Source: Hwanghaeella grinnelliae (GTDB lineage Bacteria; Pseudomonadota; Alphaproteobacteria; UBA8366; Aestuariispiraceae). From it: 64,000 nt of DNA. The DNA lies in NCBI RefSeq assembly GCF_004005845.1, contig NZ_SADE01000001.1, positions 1,178,001 to 1,242,000 of the forward strand, written 5' to 3'. The notes under the pieces were generated by a model. It saw nothing but the letters and a program-made list of their open reading frames with translations. It was not told the DNA's origin and searched no databases. Shown here in pieces: positions 1 through 8,887 of this stretch; position 1 is the stretch's first letter; each line of letters opens with the position of its first letter. A program made the translations under genes and the position numbers.

Positions 1-246
1 TTCCTGAACCACAAGGCCGTCCTCATCGCGGCGGAGGGCGTTCCCCAAACATCCTATCAAGGCATGACGTTGACCGATCACCTGACCGCCCTCATCACGG
101 ACGGGGCCAAGGTCATCGTCTGCCAGATGTGCATGAAGATGCACGGCATGACCGAAGCGCATCTCATCGACGGCGCGGTCCGCGGAGAGCCTGACTTGGT
201 GCAGGGTTACTTCTTTGACCCGATCTACAAGGTGATGAGCTGGTAG
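1..246 (+). CDS. DsrE/DsrF-like family protein, C-terminal part
   Basis: The reading frame is open from the first base of the window, so the gene starts upstream and only about 81 codons are visible. The visible part ends in MSW. It carries a VIVCQMC stretch followed by a Met/His-rich segment, which resembles the Cys-containing loop of DsrE/DsrF-like (predicted peroxiredoxin or sulfur-transfer) proteins. It is convergent with the corrinoid/folate operon. The family call is tentative because the N-terminus is missing. Confidence 0.6.
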   Translation, partial: FLNHKAVLIAAEGVPQTSYQGMTLTDHLTALITDGAKVIVCQMCMKMHGMTEAHLIDGAVRGEPDLVQGYFFDPIYKVMSW

Positions 247-342
247 AAACACCGCAAAGCTTGAGCCATCCAGGCAAAGCAAAGCGGCGCAAGTTTCGAT
301 AGCCTTGCGCCGCTTCCTTGTTCGGAACCTGGATTTCAGGCT

Positions 343-1257
343 TCACTCGATCGGGACGGTGACGTTGAAGCCGCCCTTGGTTTTCAGTTCGAACTTGCCG
401 TCTTGCACGGCGCGGGTCCAGGCGGCGGTCTTCTTCAAGCCGCCCAAGGGATACATATGCGCCATGTCGATCCCGCAATTCGGGTCGGTGGCGTGATAGG
501 CGGCCAGGTCGCGAACTAGGCGGTCGGGTGCGTTCACCGTCATCAGCTTGGTGACGTTCAGCGCCTGTTTCTTCAAGAAGTTCATGGAATTGCCGATGCC
601 GCAGGCGACCGCGTGCTTCATCAATGTCTTGACCGTGGCCAGGCCGGGAACCCCGATATGGATCGGCAATTCGTTCCCCGCGTCGCGGATGGCCTTGTCC
701 CATTCGATGATCGGCTTGGCTTCGAAACAGAACTGGGTCGTGATGTACATATCCGTCCCGGTTTCTTTCGCATAAACGTTCTTTTCCAGCAGGGCGGCGA
801 TGATGTCGGCATCCTTGATGTCCGGCGACCCTTCCGGGTGCCCGGCGACACCCAGGCGGGTGATGCCGTATTTTTCCAGCAGGCCGGTGCGGATGACCTG
901 GATCGTGGCGTCGAACTCACCGACCGGCGTGTCGACACCGCCGCCGATCAACAGTGCTTCGGAAACGGCGGCTTCGCCTTGAAGAACTTTCAGGTTCTCT
1001 TCCAGGAAGGCCTTGGACGGGATCGAGCGCGCGGCCAGATGCGGCACCGGGTTCATTCCTTCGGCGCTAAGCTTTTTCACTGTCTTTACGGTTTCGGCGA
1101 AATCCGAACCGGGCAGGAAGGTCACGAAGACGGTCGTTCCCGCAGCGAGCACTTCCCGAAAATCGTCGACCTTGGAGGCCTGGGTCGGCGTGACCTCGAA
1201 GGTGGCGTTGCTCAAGAAATCCCTGATCTGATCGGATTCGGTCCCGGTGTTGGTCAT
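343..1257 (-). CDS. methylenetetrahydrofolate reductase family protein (MetF-like)
   Basis: A MetF-type TIM-barrel protein of about 304 residues that would interconvert methylene- and methyl-tetrahydrofolate. Family features seen are FVTFLPGSD near the N-terminus, the VPHLAARS strand, the GGGVDTPVGEF loop and GVAGHPEGSPD. The frame can begin upstream at a GTG (1323) or ATG (1305). I chose the ATG at 1257 because GAAGAGG lies at good distance before it, while the 1305 ATG has its SD only one base away. It is the last gene of a three-gene minus operon, 93 bp after the ASKHA gene from this start. The context suggests it oxidises methyl groups delivered to THF by the corrinoid system rather than serving methionine synthesis; that is an inference. 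Confidence 0.85.
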   Translation of the reverse strand: MTNTGTESDQIRDFLSNATFEVTPTQASKVDDFREVLAAGTTVFVTFLPGSDFAETVKTVKKLSAEGMNPVPHLAARSIPSKAFLEENLKVLQGEAAVSEALLIGGGVDTPVGEFDATIQVIRTGLLEKYGITRLGVAGHPEGSPDIKDADIIAALLEKNVYAKETGTDMYITTQFCFEAKPIIEWDKAIRDAGNELPIHIGVPGLATVKTLMKHAVACGIGNSMNFLKKQALNVTKLMTVNAPDRLVRDLAAYHATDPNCGIDMAHMYPLGGLKKTAAWTRAVQDGKFELKTKGGFNVTVPIE

Positions 1258-1350
1258 GGGCTGAGCCTCTTCAAGTCGAATTGCGGCGTTGGTCACTGTC
1301 TTCATCCCTTCGAAAAACGGCACCCTGGCCGGGCTGTTCGTTCGGTTCGT

Positions 1351-3432
1351 CTATTGGGCGCGCCGGCGGCGTCGGCGGCGGGAATCGTCGCCGCCATCGC
1401 CGTCGGTTGCCTGTTTCGGTTCCGGCAATTCGACTTCTTTCCGCAGATTCGGAAAAGGCGCCGTCTTGTTCGGTATCGCCATCGCGTCGACGAAATGTTC
1501 CTGAAAGCGCGGTTCGACCGCGGTTTCGATTTTCTCGATGCGGGTAATGACTTCGCGGATCTCGTCGCGCGACTTCACATTCAGCAGGGCAATGCGCGCG
1601 CCGGTTCCGGCCGCGTTGCCGACCGAGGCGACCATGTCCAGCGGGCAATCGGGAATCAGGCCCAGAATCATGGCGTATTTCGTGTCGATATGGCTGCCGA
1701 AGGCGCCAGCCAGGACCACCCGCTCCGGGGGCTTGCCGATTTTGTCGATCAGCAGTTGCGCGCCGGCATAGAGGGCCGCCTTGGCCAACTGAATCGCGCG
1801 CACATCTGCTTGGGTGACGCGGATTTCCGGTTCGCCCCGATGCAGGACGTAGGAGAAGGTTCGCCCTTCCGGCACAATGCGGTCCGTCTTGGCCGCCAGG
1901 GACCCGTCGATGATGCCGTCCCGCGTGATCACACCGGCAAGGTACAGTTCCGCCATGACCTCGATGATACCGGAACCGCAAATGCCAGTGACGCCGGTGC
2001 GTTTGACCGTTTCGGGAAATGCCTCGTTATCCGACCAAAGGTCGCCGCCGATGACACGGAATCGCGGCTCAAGCGTTTCCTTGTCGATGCGCACGCGTTC
2101 GATCGCGCCCGGTGCGGCGCGCTGGCCGGACGAGATTTGTGCCCCTTCCAATGCCGGGCCGGTCGGGCTGGAACAGGCCAGAAGCCTTTCCTTGTTGCCA
2201 TAGACGATTTCCGCGTTGGTGCCGACATCGACCACCAAGGTCATCTCATCCCGGTATTGCGGCCCTTCGGACAGCACGACAGCGGCGGCGTCCGCGCCGA
2301 CATGGCCCGCGACACAGGGCAGGAAATAGGCCCGCGCGCCGGGATTGGTCTTCCCCTCCAGTCCAAGTTCACTGGCCCGGATACGGACCGGCTGATTGGT
2401 CGCCAGCGCGAAAGGCGCCCAGCCAAGTTCCGTCGGGTCTATGCCCAGCATCAGGTGATGCATGATCGGATTGCCGACCAAAACGATTTCCAGAATATCG
2501 GTAACGTCGACGGACGCTTCCAGTCCGGCTTGGCTTAACAGATATCCCAAGGTCTCGCGCACGACCTGGGTCATTTCCTGGTCGCCGCCCGGATTCATCA
2601 TGACGTAGGACACCCGGCTCATCAGGTCCTCGCCGAAGCGGATCTGCGGGTTCATCGCCCCGACAGAGGCGACAACTTCACCATTCTGCAAGTCGGTTAG
2701 ATGCACCGACATTGTGGTCGATCCAATATCGACTGCCGCGCCGAAGGCCTTGTCATGAAAGCCGGGCCAGATATGGACGATCTTCTTGTCCCAACGGACG
2801 GCGACGGTGATCTTCCATTCGCCTTCGCGCAGCGCCTTCTGCAGGCTTTGCAGTACGGGAAGGTCCGCGCGTTCCAGACCCGTGATGTCCCATTGCTCGT
2901 TCAATGCGGTCATCACGCGTTCCAGGTCGCCCGATGGATGGTGCATGTCGGGTTCAGCGACTTCGACATAATATAAGCGTACGGCCGGATCGATCTCGAT
3001 GTTGCGGACTTCCGCGCGCTTGCGGACGACTTGTTTGTGGACCTGGCTTTCTTCCGGGACGTCGATGACGACATCGCCCAACAGCTTCGATTGACAGCCG
3101 AGCCGCCGGCCGTCCTTCATGCCGCGTTTGGATTTATAGCGTTCCTCGACCGCATTCACGCCCGACAGGTGATCCGTCTTGCTCTTGACCCCGAATTTGG
3201 AAAAGTCGCCTTCGCTCAACTTGCATTGGCACCGACCGCAAATACCACGGCCGCCGCAGACGGAGTCCAGATCGACGCCAAGCGCGCGGGCGGCTTCCAG
3301 CACGGTTGTCCCGGCCGCGAAAGCCCCCCGTTTGCCGGATGGCGTGAAGACAACCTTCGCTTCGGCGGCCACCGGTTCGGTTGCCGTGTCGAGGCCGTCG
3401 TCATTCGCCGGCGCGGTGTCTTGGTCCGCCAT
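1351..3432 (-). CDS. ferredoxin-ASKHA corrinoid activation protein (DUF4445/RACE-like)
   Basis: A 693-residue protein with an N-terminal plant-type [2Fe-2S] domain followed by an ASKHA ATPase-like C-terminal region. The ferredoxin ligands are visible as Cys59-x5-Cys65-x2-Cys68, with a fourth Cys at 113. The C-terminal part shows ASKHA-type glycine loops (VDIGSTT near residue 240, VDVGTNAEIV near 415) and AGAFGSHID near the end. Proteins of this architecture use ATP to reduce inactive Co(II) corrinoid proteins back to Co(I) in methyltransferase systems. The start has an AGGAGGG ribosome site 8 bp upstream. It sits 44 bp after the pterin methyltransferase gene in the same operon. The extreme C-terminus is unusually Arg-rich. 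Confidence 0.9.
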   Translation of the reverse strand: MADQDTAPANDDGLDTATEPVAAEAKVVFTPSGKRGAFAAGTTVLEAARALGVDLDSVCGGRGICGRCQCKLSEGDFSKFGVKSKTDHLSGVNAVEERYKSKRGMKDGRRLGCQSKLLGDVVIDVPEESQVHKQVVRKRAEVRNIEIDPAVRLYYVEVAEPDMHHPSGDLERVMTALNEQWDITGLERADLPVLQSLQKALREGEWKITVAVRWDKKIVHIWPGFHDKAFGAAVDIGSTTMSVHLTDLQNGEVVASVGAMNPQIRFGEDLMSRVSYVMMNPGGDQEMTQVVRETLGYLLSQAGLEASVDVTDILEIVLVGNPIMHHLMLGIDPTELGWAPFALATNQPVRIRASELGLEGKTNPGARAYFLPCVAGHVGADAAAVVLSEGPQYRDEMTLVVDVGTNAEIVYGNKERLLACSSPTGPALEGAQISSGQRAAPGAIERVRIDKETLEPRFRVIGGDLWSDNEAFPETVKRTGVTGICGSGIIEVMAELYLAGVITRDGIIDGSLAAKTDRIVPEGRTFSYVLHRGEPEIRVTQADVRAIQLAKAALYAGAQLLIDKIGKPPERVVLAGAFGSHIDTKYAMILGLIPDCPLDMVASVGNAAGTGARIALLNVKSRDEIREVITRIEKIETAVEPRFQEHFVDAMAIPNKTAPFPNLRKEVELPEPKQATDGDGGDDSRRRRRRRAQ

Positions 3433-3476
3433 TCCATTGCCCTCCTGGGCGAGGCCGCACGAAGCGCCCGGTTTCG

Positions 3477-4391
3477 TCAGGCGACGCGACGGCGGCGGCG
3501 TTCGCCGCGACCGCCCCGCGCACCCCGGCCGTCTTCGGTTTCGGCGGCCGGCTCACGGAATTTCCGAATCCAGGTCGTGCAGTCCTTGTCCACGCCATTG
3601 ATCACGTCCGCGCCAAGCAGGCCGACCATTTCCGGTTCGTGCAGCGGGTTCAGAATGGCCGATGTCATGCCGGCGCCCGCGGCCATGGCAAGAAAGGCCT
3701 GGTTCAACTGATGACGGTTCGGAAGGCCGAAGCTGACATTGGACGCGCCGCAGGTGGTGTTCACCTTAAGCTCCTCGCGCAGGCGGCGGATCAGCGAAAG
3801 GGCGCCGCGGCCGGCCGTGCCCAAGGCACCAATCGGCATGACCAGCGGGTCGATCACGATATCCTCCTTAGGAATACCGTAGTCGGCGGCGCGCTCGACA
3901 ATCTTCTTGGCGACTTCGTAGCGGACGTCCGGGTCTTCCGAGATACCGGTTTCATCGTTGGAAATGCCGACAACGGCGCAACCGTATTTCTTCACCATCG
4001 GCAGGATCACTTCCAGGCGCTCTTCCTCACCGGTGACGGAGTTCAGCAGCGGCTTGCCCTGATAAACCTCCAGCCCGGCCTCCAGCGCTTCGACGATGGA
4101 GGAATCGATGGCCAGGGGCACGTCGACCAGGCTTTGCACCAGCTTGATCGTATCGGCTAGAATCTTGGGTTCGTCGGCCAAGGGAATGCCCGCATTCACA
4201 TCCAGCATATGCGCGCCCGCGGCCACCTGCGCGAGGGCGTCCGATTCGACGGTGGAGAAATCACCGGCCTTCATTTCCGCCGCCAGTTTCTTGCGGCCCG
4301 TCGGGTTGATCCTCTCCCCGATGACGCAGAACGGACGGTCGAACCCGATGATGACTTCCTTTTTGGCGGAACTGATGACGGTTCGTGTCAT
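3477..4391 (-). CDS. methyltetrahydrofolate:corrinoid methyltransferase (pterin-binding domain)
   Basis: A 304-residue pterin-binding TIM barrel. FCVIGERINPTGRKK and LDVNAGIPL are typical of the MeTr/MtgA/AcsE family, which moves methyl groups between corrinoid protein and tetrahydrofolate. GISNDETGI and the NTTCGASNVSFGLPNR segment are also diagnostic. The frame is open to 4571, but the ATG at 4391 follows GAAAGGG and is where family homology begins. It is the first gene of the operon with the ASKHA activator and MetF-like reductase. The C-terminus ends in a low-complexity Arg/Gly tail. The substrate-specific methyltransferase and the corrinoid carrier are not in this window. Confidence 0.88.
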   Translation of the reverse strand: MTRTVISSAKKEVIIGFDRPFCVIGERINPTGRKKLAAEMKAGDFSTVESDALAQVAAGAHMLDVNAGIPLADEPKILADTIKLVQSLVDVPLAIDSSIVEALEAGLEVYQGKPLLNSVTGEEERLEVILPMVKKYGCAVVGISNDETGISEDPDVRYEVAKKIVERAADYGIPKEDIVIDPLVMPIGALGTAGRGALSLIRRLREELKVNTTCGASNVSFGLPNRHQLNQAFLAMAAGAGMTSAILNPLHEPEMVGLLGADVINGVDKDCTTWIRKFREPAAETEDGRGARGGRGERRRRRVA

Positions 4392-4805
4392 TTTCGGACC
4401 CTTTCGCGGGGATTGTGCGGGCCGTTCCGGTTTCCGGACGGGGCTACGCGTTGAAACGAAGCGGGGTTGCGTCATGGTTCCGGCGCGGACTGGACGAACC
4501 CCCTTTACGAGTCTTATGCCTGTGCGATGGGGCTGTCGGATTGCTGACTTGCGCCGAAATCCTTCTCGCAAGCGTCATCGACGGCTATGCGATGGCGCGG
4601 ATGACGAATTTCTTCCTCTTTGTGGTGGGGTTGCACTGGATTGCACGCCAGTTCGGATTAAATCGTCTTGAGGATAACGTAAAATGCTAATATAAAAACA
4701 TTATGGAAAACTGTAATGCGATATCTTGGTGCTCGGTTAGCGGGTGTCAAAGGTGATCTGGAGCGCAGTATCGTGCGGCGAAAGCCGAGAAAGGAACCCG
4801 TCGAC
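4392..4805. promoter_or_regulatory. divergent intergenic region between the corrinoid operon and a LuxR-type gene
   Basis: This 414-bp gap separates two divergent genes and should hold both promoters. A conspicuously AT-rich stretch lies at about 4675-4725, upstream of the LuxR-type gene. I found no convincing riboswitch (including cobalamin), no clear palindrome and no small gene. Confidence 0.35.
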
Positions 4806-5561
4806 ATGAAAGTCCTAATACAGTCATCCTACGCGATGGAACGGGCCGGGATCGTCGGCTTGGTGAATAAGGTTTGGCCTGACGGCGAGGTCTTGGATGT
4901 TGAAGACCGCGCCGCGTTGGAGGGCGTCAAAGGGTGGGACGAGAATGTCGATCTTCTGATTCTCGATTGGCGGAACGAAGCCGCCGCGGAGGAATTGATC
5001 GAGCACTTCCTGGGCAGCGGCTTCGATTGTTCCTTTGATGTAAAGAAAAGCAACGGCAATGGCGAAGAAAAGGGCGGAAGCGACAAGAACGGCACGGCGT
5101 TCAAGAACCGTCCCGCGACGATCGTTTTCTGTCACCGGCCGGATGTCGAGCAAACCCGACGCATTGTTGCGCTTGGCGCTAAGGCGGTTGTTCCCCTGAC
5201 GGACCCGCCGTCGGTTGTCGCGGCCCTGCTGAACTTCATTATGGCTGGCGGGACGTATCTGCCGCTGGCGGTTTTGAACCAGGTCCCCGCGAACAGCCAG
5301 GGCAGAGGGGGGCGTCCAGCGGGTGCACATGCCGTGATCTCAGCCGACGATCCGCGCTTCAAGGTCCTGACGCGGCGCCAGCGGGAAGTCCTGCGGCTGA
5401 TCAATCGGGGCTTGTCGAACGAAGAAATCGCCGAAGAAATCGGGGTGACGCTGAATACGGTGAAGTCTCATGTCAGCAGCATGCTGAAGGCTTTGGGCGT
5501 GAAGCGCCGCACACAGGCGATGCGCATGCTGACGGTGCCCGAAGACCGAACCGGCTTGTAG
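4806..5561 (+). CDS. LuxR/NarL-type response regulator with degenerate receiver
   Basis: A 251-residue protein with a C-terminal LuxR/FixJ helix-turn-helix (LTRRQREVLRLINRG, NEEIAEEIGVTLNTVKSHV) at about residues 180-240. The N-terminal part is receiver-sized and starts MKVLIQSS, but it lacks the usual acidic pair. It keeps a possible phospho-acceptor in LLILDW and contains a Lys/Gly/Asn-rich low-complexity insert near residues 78-100. It may therefore work without phosphorylation. The ATG at 4806 is preceded by AAAGGAA; an upstream in-frame ATG at 4716 looks like leader. It is transcribed away from the corrinoid operon and may control it, which is inference from position. Confidence 0.8.
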   Translation: MKVLIQSSYAMERAGIVGLVNKVWPDGEVLDVEDRAALEGVKGWDENVDLLILDWRNEAAAEELIEHFLGSGFDCSFDVKKSNGNGEEKGGSDKNGTAFKNRPATIVFCHRPDVEQTRRIVALGAKAVVPLTDPPSVVAALLNFIMAGGTYLPLAVLNQVPANSQGRGGRPAGAHAVISADDPRFKVLTRRQREVLRLINRGLSNEEIAEEIGVTLNTVKSHVSSMLKALGVKRRTQAMRMLTVPEDRTGL

Positions 5562-5594
5562 GCGCTGCTTACACCGACATTCGATCGACGTGCT

Positions 5595-5616
5595 GCGGCG
5601 GGCCAGGGCCCGCCGC
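5595..5616. terminator. bidirectional hairpin between convergent genes
   Basis: A perfect 10-bp GC-only inverted repeat (GCGGCGGGCC and its complement) with a two-base centre lies between the convergent LuxR-type and ABC-type genes. On the plus strand it is followed within a few bases by ATTTTATTT, which suits a rho-independent terminator. Confidence 0.65.
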
Positions 5617-5624
5617 ACGGCATT

Positions 5625-8600
5625 TTATTTCCGGGAGTTCAGTTCCGCCGTGGTCTTCAGCAGGCGTTGGCCCAGGTCCCGTGTCATTTCGAACGAGAAA
5701 TACGGATCCTGCCGCGCCAGTTCCACAAAGACGTCGCGGTTGAGGCGCAATGCCGTCAGCGCCGTGCGGGCGCGGACCGTTGCCGACCGGGGCGTATCGC
5801 ATAGCATGGCCAATTCACCCAGGACCTGGCCGCGCTTCATGACATAGAGGATCGTCTCGTCCCCATTCGCACCTTCCAAAACCACTTCGGCCTCGCCGTC
5901 CAGCACGACGAAGGCGGCATCGCCCTGGTCGCCCTGTTTGACCATTTCCTCGCCGGGTTCATAGGTTTTGCGGTCACTGGTAAAGGCAAGAAGACGAAGC
6001 TTGCTGGAATCCAGGTTTGCGAAAAGCGGCAATTCCCGAAGGAACTTTGTTTCCGCGCCGAGCGCCGCCGAGGTGTCGATGCTTTCCTCTTCCTCGACGG
6101 TTTCCGGCGGCCCGGCGGCGACCTCGGCCGCTTCGCCATGCAGTGGCGTCAGCCGGCCGTTTGTCAGTTCGAATACATGATCGAATTCGATATCTTTCGC
6201 GGGCGCGCTGTCGACCCAGATGAAGGTGGTGTCCGGCAGTTCGGCGAACAGGCGCGATACGATCCGTTGCTGCGCTTCGGTATCGAGTGCGCCGAAGGCT
6301 TCGTTGACGATGCAGATATCGGGCTTGGTCAGGATCGTGCGTACGACGGCTATTTTTTGGCGCTGCATGGCGGAAAGCCGCGTTCCGCCGATCCCGACGG
6401 GGAATTCGAAGGCCGCCGTCAGGATGTCTTCCCACAAACCCAGTTCAGCGACGATGCCGACCATGGCTTCCAGGATCTTGTCCGTCGCATCGGCGCGGCC
6501 ATGGACGATGCGGCCGAACAGGACGTTGTCCAGGATCGAGACGCCGTTGTTGTATCCGTCGGGGTCGAACTTCCGAATTTTCGTGCCGAACAGTTCCGGG
6601 TGCTTTTCGTGCAGTCGATGGCGCAACTTGACCACGGTCTCACGCAGTTCATCGTCAATCAGGCCCAAGCGGTGACGCTGCGGGATCAATTTGAAGGGCA
6701 GGGACATCACAAGGTCCCGTTCATCGTCGTTCAGGCTATCGATACCGTCCTGTTTCGCGTGGCGAATGACGGTTTTGAATTCCGGCAGCAATTCTTCATC
6801 GACGAAGGAATACTGCTCGAAGAAGGGATGGCCCGGCGGTAGCCCCTGAAACAATTCCAGCATCAATTCTGCGCAGCGCATCCCGATATCCAGAAAGCGG
6901 GGGCGCATGTCAAACTCGTCGAGAATGCTCAGAATAATGGGGTTGGCCCCCATGTTCTCCTTTCTGAACTCGTCCGCGGCGGGTTTCCCGAACAGGACGT
7001 TTTCGGCGATCGTGCTATAGGTGTTGAACAGTTCGTAATCGTAGCTCTGAACCAGATCCTCGATGCCGCGTTCGTCAAGAACCTCGCGCATGCGGTGCCG
7101 CGCCTTCAACAGTTTCTCGACCATATCCGGGTGTTTCTTCGGGTCGATTTGCTGGCGCAGACCCAGTGAGTAGAGTTCCTCGTCCAATTCGAAACGTTCA
7201 AGCAGTTTAGCTGTGTGCGTCATCAGATCGGCGCGGTTCTCGTATCCCACGGCCTGATAGTCGGTCCAGTCGCCATTGAAGGGGAACGGCGAGTTCCCGG
7301 TCGCCAGCGCTTCATCCAGATCGCGTTCCCATTCCTCCGGGTTTTCCGAGGGCAATTCTGGCGGGAGGTGCTGGAGCCCCAGAAACAGATTGGTTTCGAT
7401 CGAGGCGTTGAAAAATATACTGTTTCCCGTGAGGACGGCCATCCGCCGGCCGGTGACCGCTTCATGGAGATGGGCGAGGTCCATGTCACCGACTTGGATC
7501 TTGCCGCTTGTCGGCATCATGAGGCGGCCCAGCACCGCGGTCGCGGCTTCCTTTGCCGTGCCGTTGTTGGACAGGATTGCCGTGCGCGACCCGACCGGCA
7601 GTTTGAAGGTAGCGCCGTCGAGCAGTTTGACGCCGTCTTCGTCGATGTAACTCAGGCTCTTTGCCTCGATATCCAGGTTCAGGCGCGGAATCTCTTCCGG
7701 GGGATTTTCCTGCAGCTCTTCCGGCAGCATCCTGTCCGGCGCGAATTGGCTGGTAACCGCTTCATACTTGATGGTGGCATCCGCCATCTGATTGTAATAG
7801 CCGAGCAGTTCCTTCCACGGCGCGGCGAGGTCCTTATAGGCGGCAAGCGCCGCGACAAGCGCGCCGACGGACAAAGACCCGTTGATGACGAGATATCCCC
7901 CGACGGAAAAGAAGAAGAAGGGGGTCAGCTGGTTCATGAAGTTGTTGACGAACTTCATGAAGAACTTGCGCTGATAGATTTCGAAGCGGATCCAGAAAAT
8001 CTTACCCAGACGGTGGCCCATATCGGCCAGGATATAGCGGGACGTATCCTGTGAATGGATGTCCTGCACCCCGCCGATGACTTCGCCGATCCGGCCGGAA
8101 AGCGCGCGGACATGCTTCACGCGTTCCTTGCCCAACAGGTTCACTTTGCGCTGCAGCTTCGGGATGACATAGCCTTGGACCGGGATCATCGCGAAAGCGG
8201 CAAGACCGATGCGCCAGTCCTGGGCGAACATGAACGCCATGATGGTGGCGAATTGCCCGCCCTGGAACGCGACGAGCACATAGGCGTCGCCGAAGAATCC
8301 GCCAAGCGGTTCGACCTCCTGCGCGACCATGCTGACGACTTCGCCCTGCGAGGTGCGGCGGAATTCCGGCAATGGGAAACGCAGTGTTCTGTTTAAAAGG
8401 ATATAGCGCATGCGGCGCAGCAGCCGTTCGGCCATCACGCCTTTATAGGTATTGATGCGCAGTTTGAACCCGCCGTTGATGAAAACCAGGGCCAGGAATA
8501 TCCCGCAGAGCGTGAACAGATAGGGCAATTGATCCATCAGGATCCCGTCCCATCCGAACTGGACCCCGAAAAGGTCGATGTCGAAGGCGAAAAGATGCGC

Positions 8601-8762
8601 CGGGAAGCGGCCTTCTTGGGTGTCGATGGCCTTGTTGATGATCGTCTTAGGAAGGTCCAGGGAGAAATAGAGGAATGGGAAGGAAACAAGCGTCAGCGCC
8701 AATGCAGTCAGCTGTTGTGTGCTGCTGTACCGCCATATGAACTTGAACATACTACGGTCCAT
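5625..8762 (-). CDS. ABC exporter-like protein with degenerate NBD and C-terminal cyclic-nucleotide-binding domain
   Basis: A 1045-residue fusion. Residues 1-335 form an ABC type-1 transmembrane region, about 370-880 an NBD-like region with a long insert, and 910-1035 a cyclic-nucleotide-binding (CNB) domain. The ATPase motifs are abnormal. Walker A reads SNNGTAKE (398-405), the signature is LSAMQ (796-800), Walker B is IVNEA with Asn820 in place of Asp, and the H-loop His appears replaced by Asp in FIWVDSAP. The motif after the Q-loop occurs three times (SIETNLFLG, TIAENVLFG, SILDNVLFG at about 454, 584 and 742), spaced about 130-160 residues. The CNB domain looks intact, with GELA at 982 and PRSATV at 991, so it probably binds cAMP or cGMP. 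The next gene upstream on the same strand encodes an adenylate cyclase. Confidence 0.85.
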   Translation of the reverse strand: MDRSMFKFIWRYSSTQQLTALALTLVSFPFLYFSLDLPKTIINKAIDTQEGRFPAHLFAFDIDLFGVQFGWDGILMDQLPYLFTLCGIFLALVFINGGFKLRINTYKGVMAERLLRRMRYILLNRTLRFPLPEFRRTSQGEVVSMVAQEVEPLGGFFGDAYVLVAFQGGQFATIMAFMFAQDWRIGLAAFAMIPVQGYVIPKLQRKVNLLGKERVKHVRALSGRIGEVIGGVQDIHSQDTSRYILADMGHRLGKIFWIRFEIYQRKFFMKFVNNFMNQLTPFFFFSVGGYLVINGSLSVGALVAALAAYKDLAAPWKELLGYYNQMADATIKYEAVTSQFAPDRMLPEELQENPPEEIPRLNLDIEAKSLSYIDEDGVKLLDGATFKLPVGSRTAILSNNGTAKEAATAVLGRLMMPTSGKIQVGDMDLAHLHEAVTGRRMAVLTGNSIFFNASIETNLFLGLQHLPPELPSENPEEWERDLDEALATGNSPFPFNGDWTDYQAVGYENRADLMTHTAKLLERFELDEELYSLGLRQQIDPKKHPDMVEKLLKARHRMREVLDERGIEDLVQSYDYELFNTYSTIAENVLFGKPAADEFRKENMGANPIILSILDEFDMRPRFLDIGMRCAELMLELFQGLPPGHPFFEQYSFVDEELLPEFKTVIRHAKQDGIDSLNDDERDLVMSLPFKLIPQRHRLGLIDDELRETVVKLRHRLHEKHPELFGTKIRKFDPDGYNNGVSILDNVLFGRIVHGRADATDKILEAMVGIVAELGLWEDILTAAFEFPVGIGGTRLSAMQRQKIAVVRTILTKPDICIVNEAFGALDTEAQQRIVSRLFAELPDTTFIWVDSAPAKDIEFDHVFELTNGRLTPLHGEAAEVAAGPPETVEEEESIDTSAALGAETKFLRELPLFANLDSSKLRLLAFTSDRKTYEPGEEMVKQGDQGDAAFVVLDGEAEVVLEGANGDETILYVMKRGQVLGELAMLCDTPRSATVRARTALTALRLNRDVFVELARQDPYFSFEMTRDLGQRLLKTTAELNSRK

Positions 8763-8887
8763 CGTGCCGCCCCCAAATACCCAAACCAGGCGCTCTCGAA
8801 AATGAGGGACGCACCTGCTTTGCGTAACGTTGTTACAGGCCGAAAACCGAATATTTCCTTAAGATTCTCCCCAGGAAGGTCGGCGGC

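Noticed and set aside
613-2538. A 641-residue open frame opposite the MetF-like and ASKHA genes
   Set aside because: Same reasoning: antisense to two clearly recognised conserved proteins.
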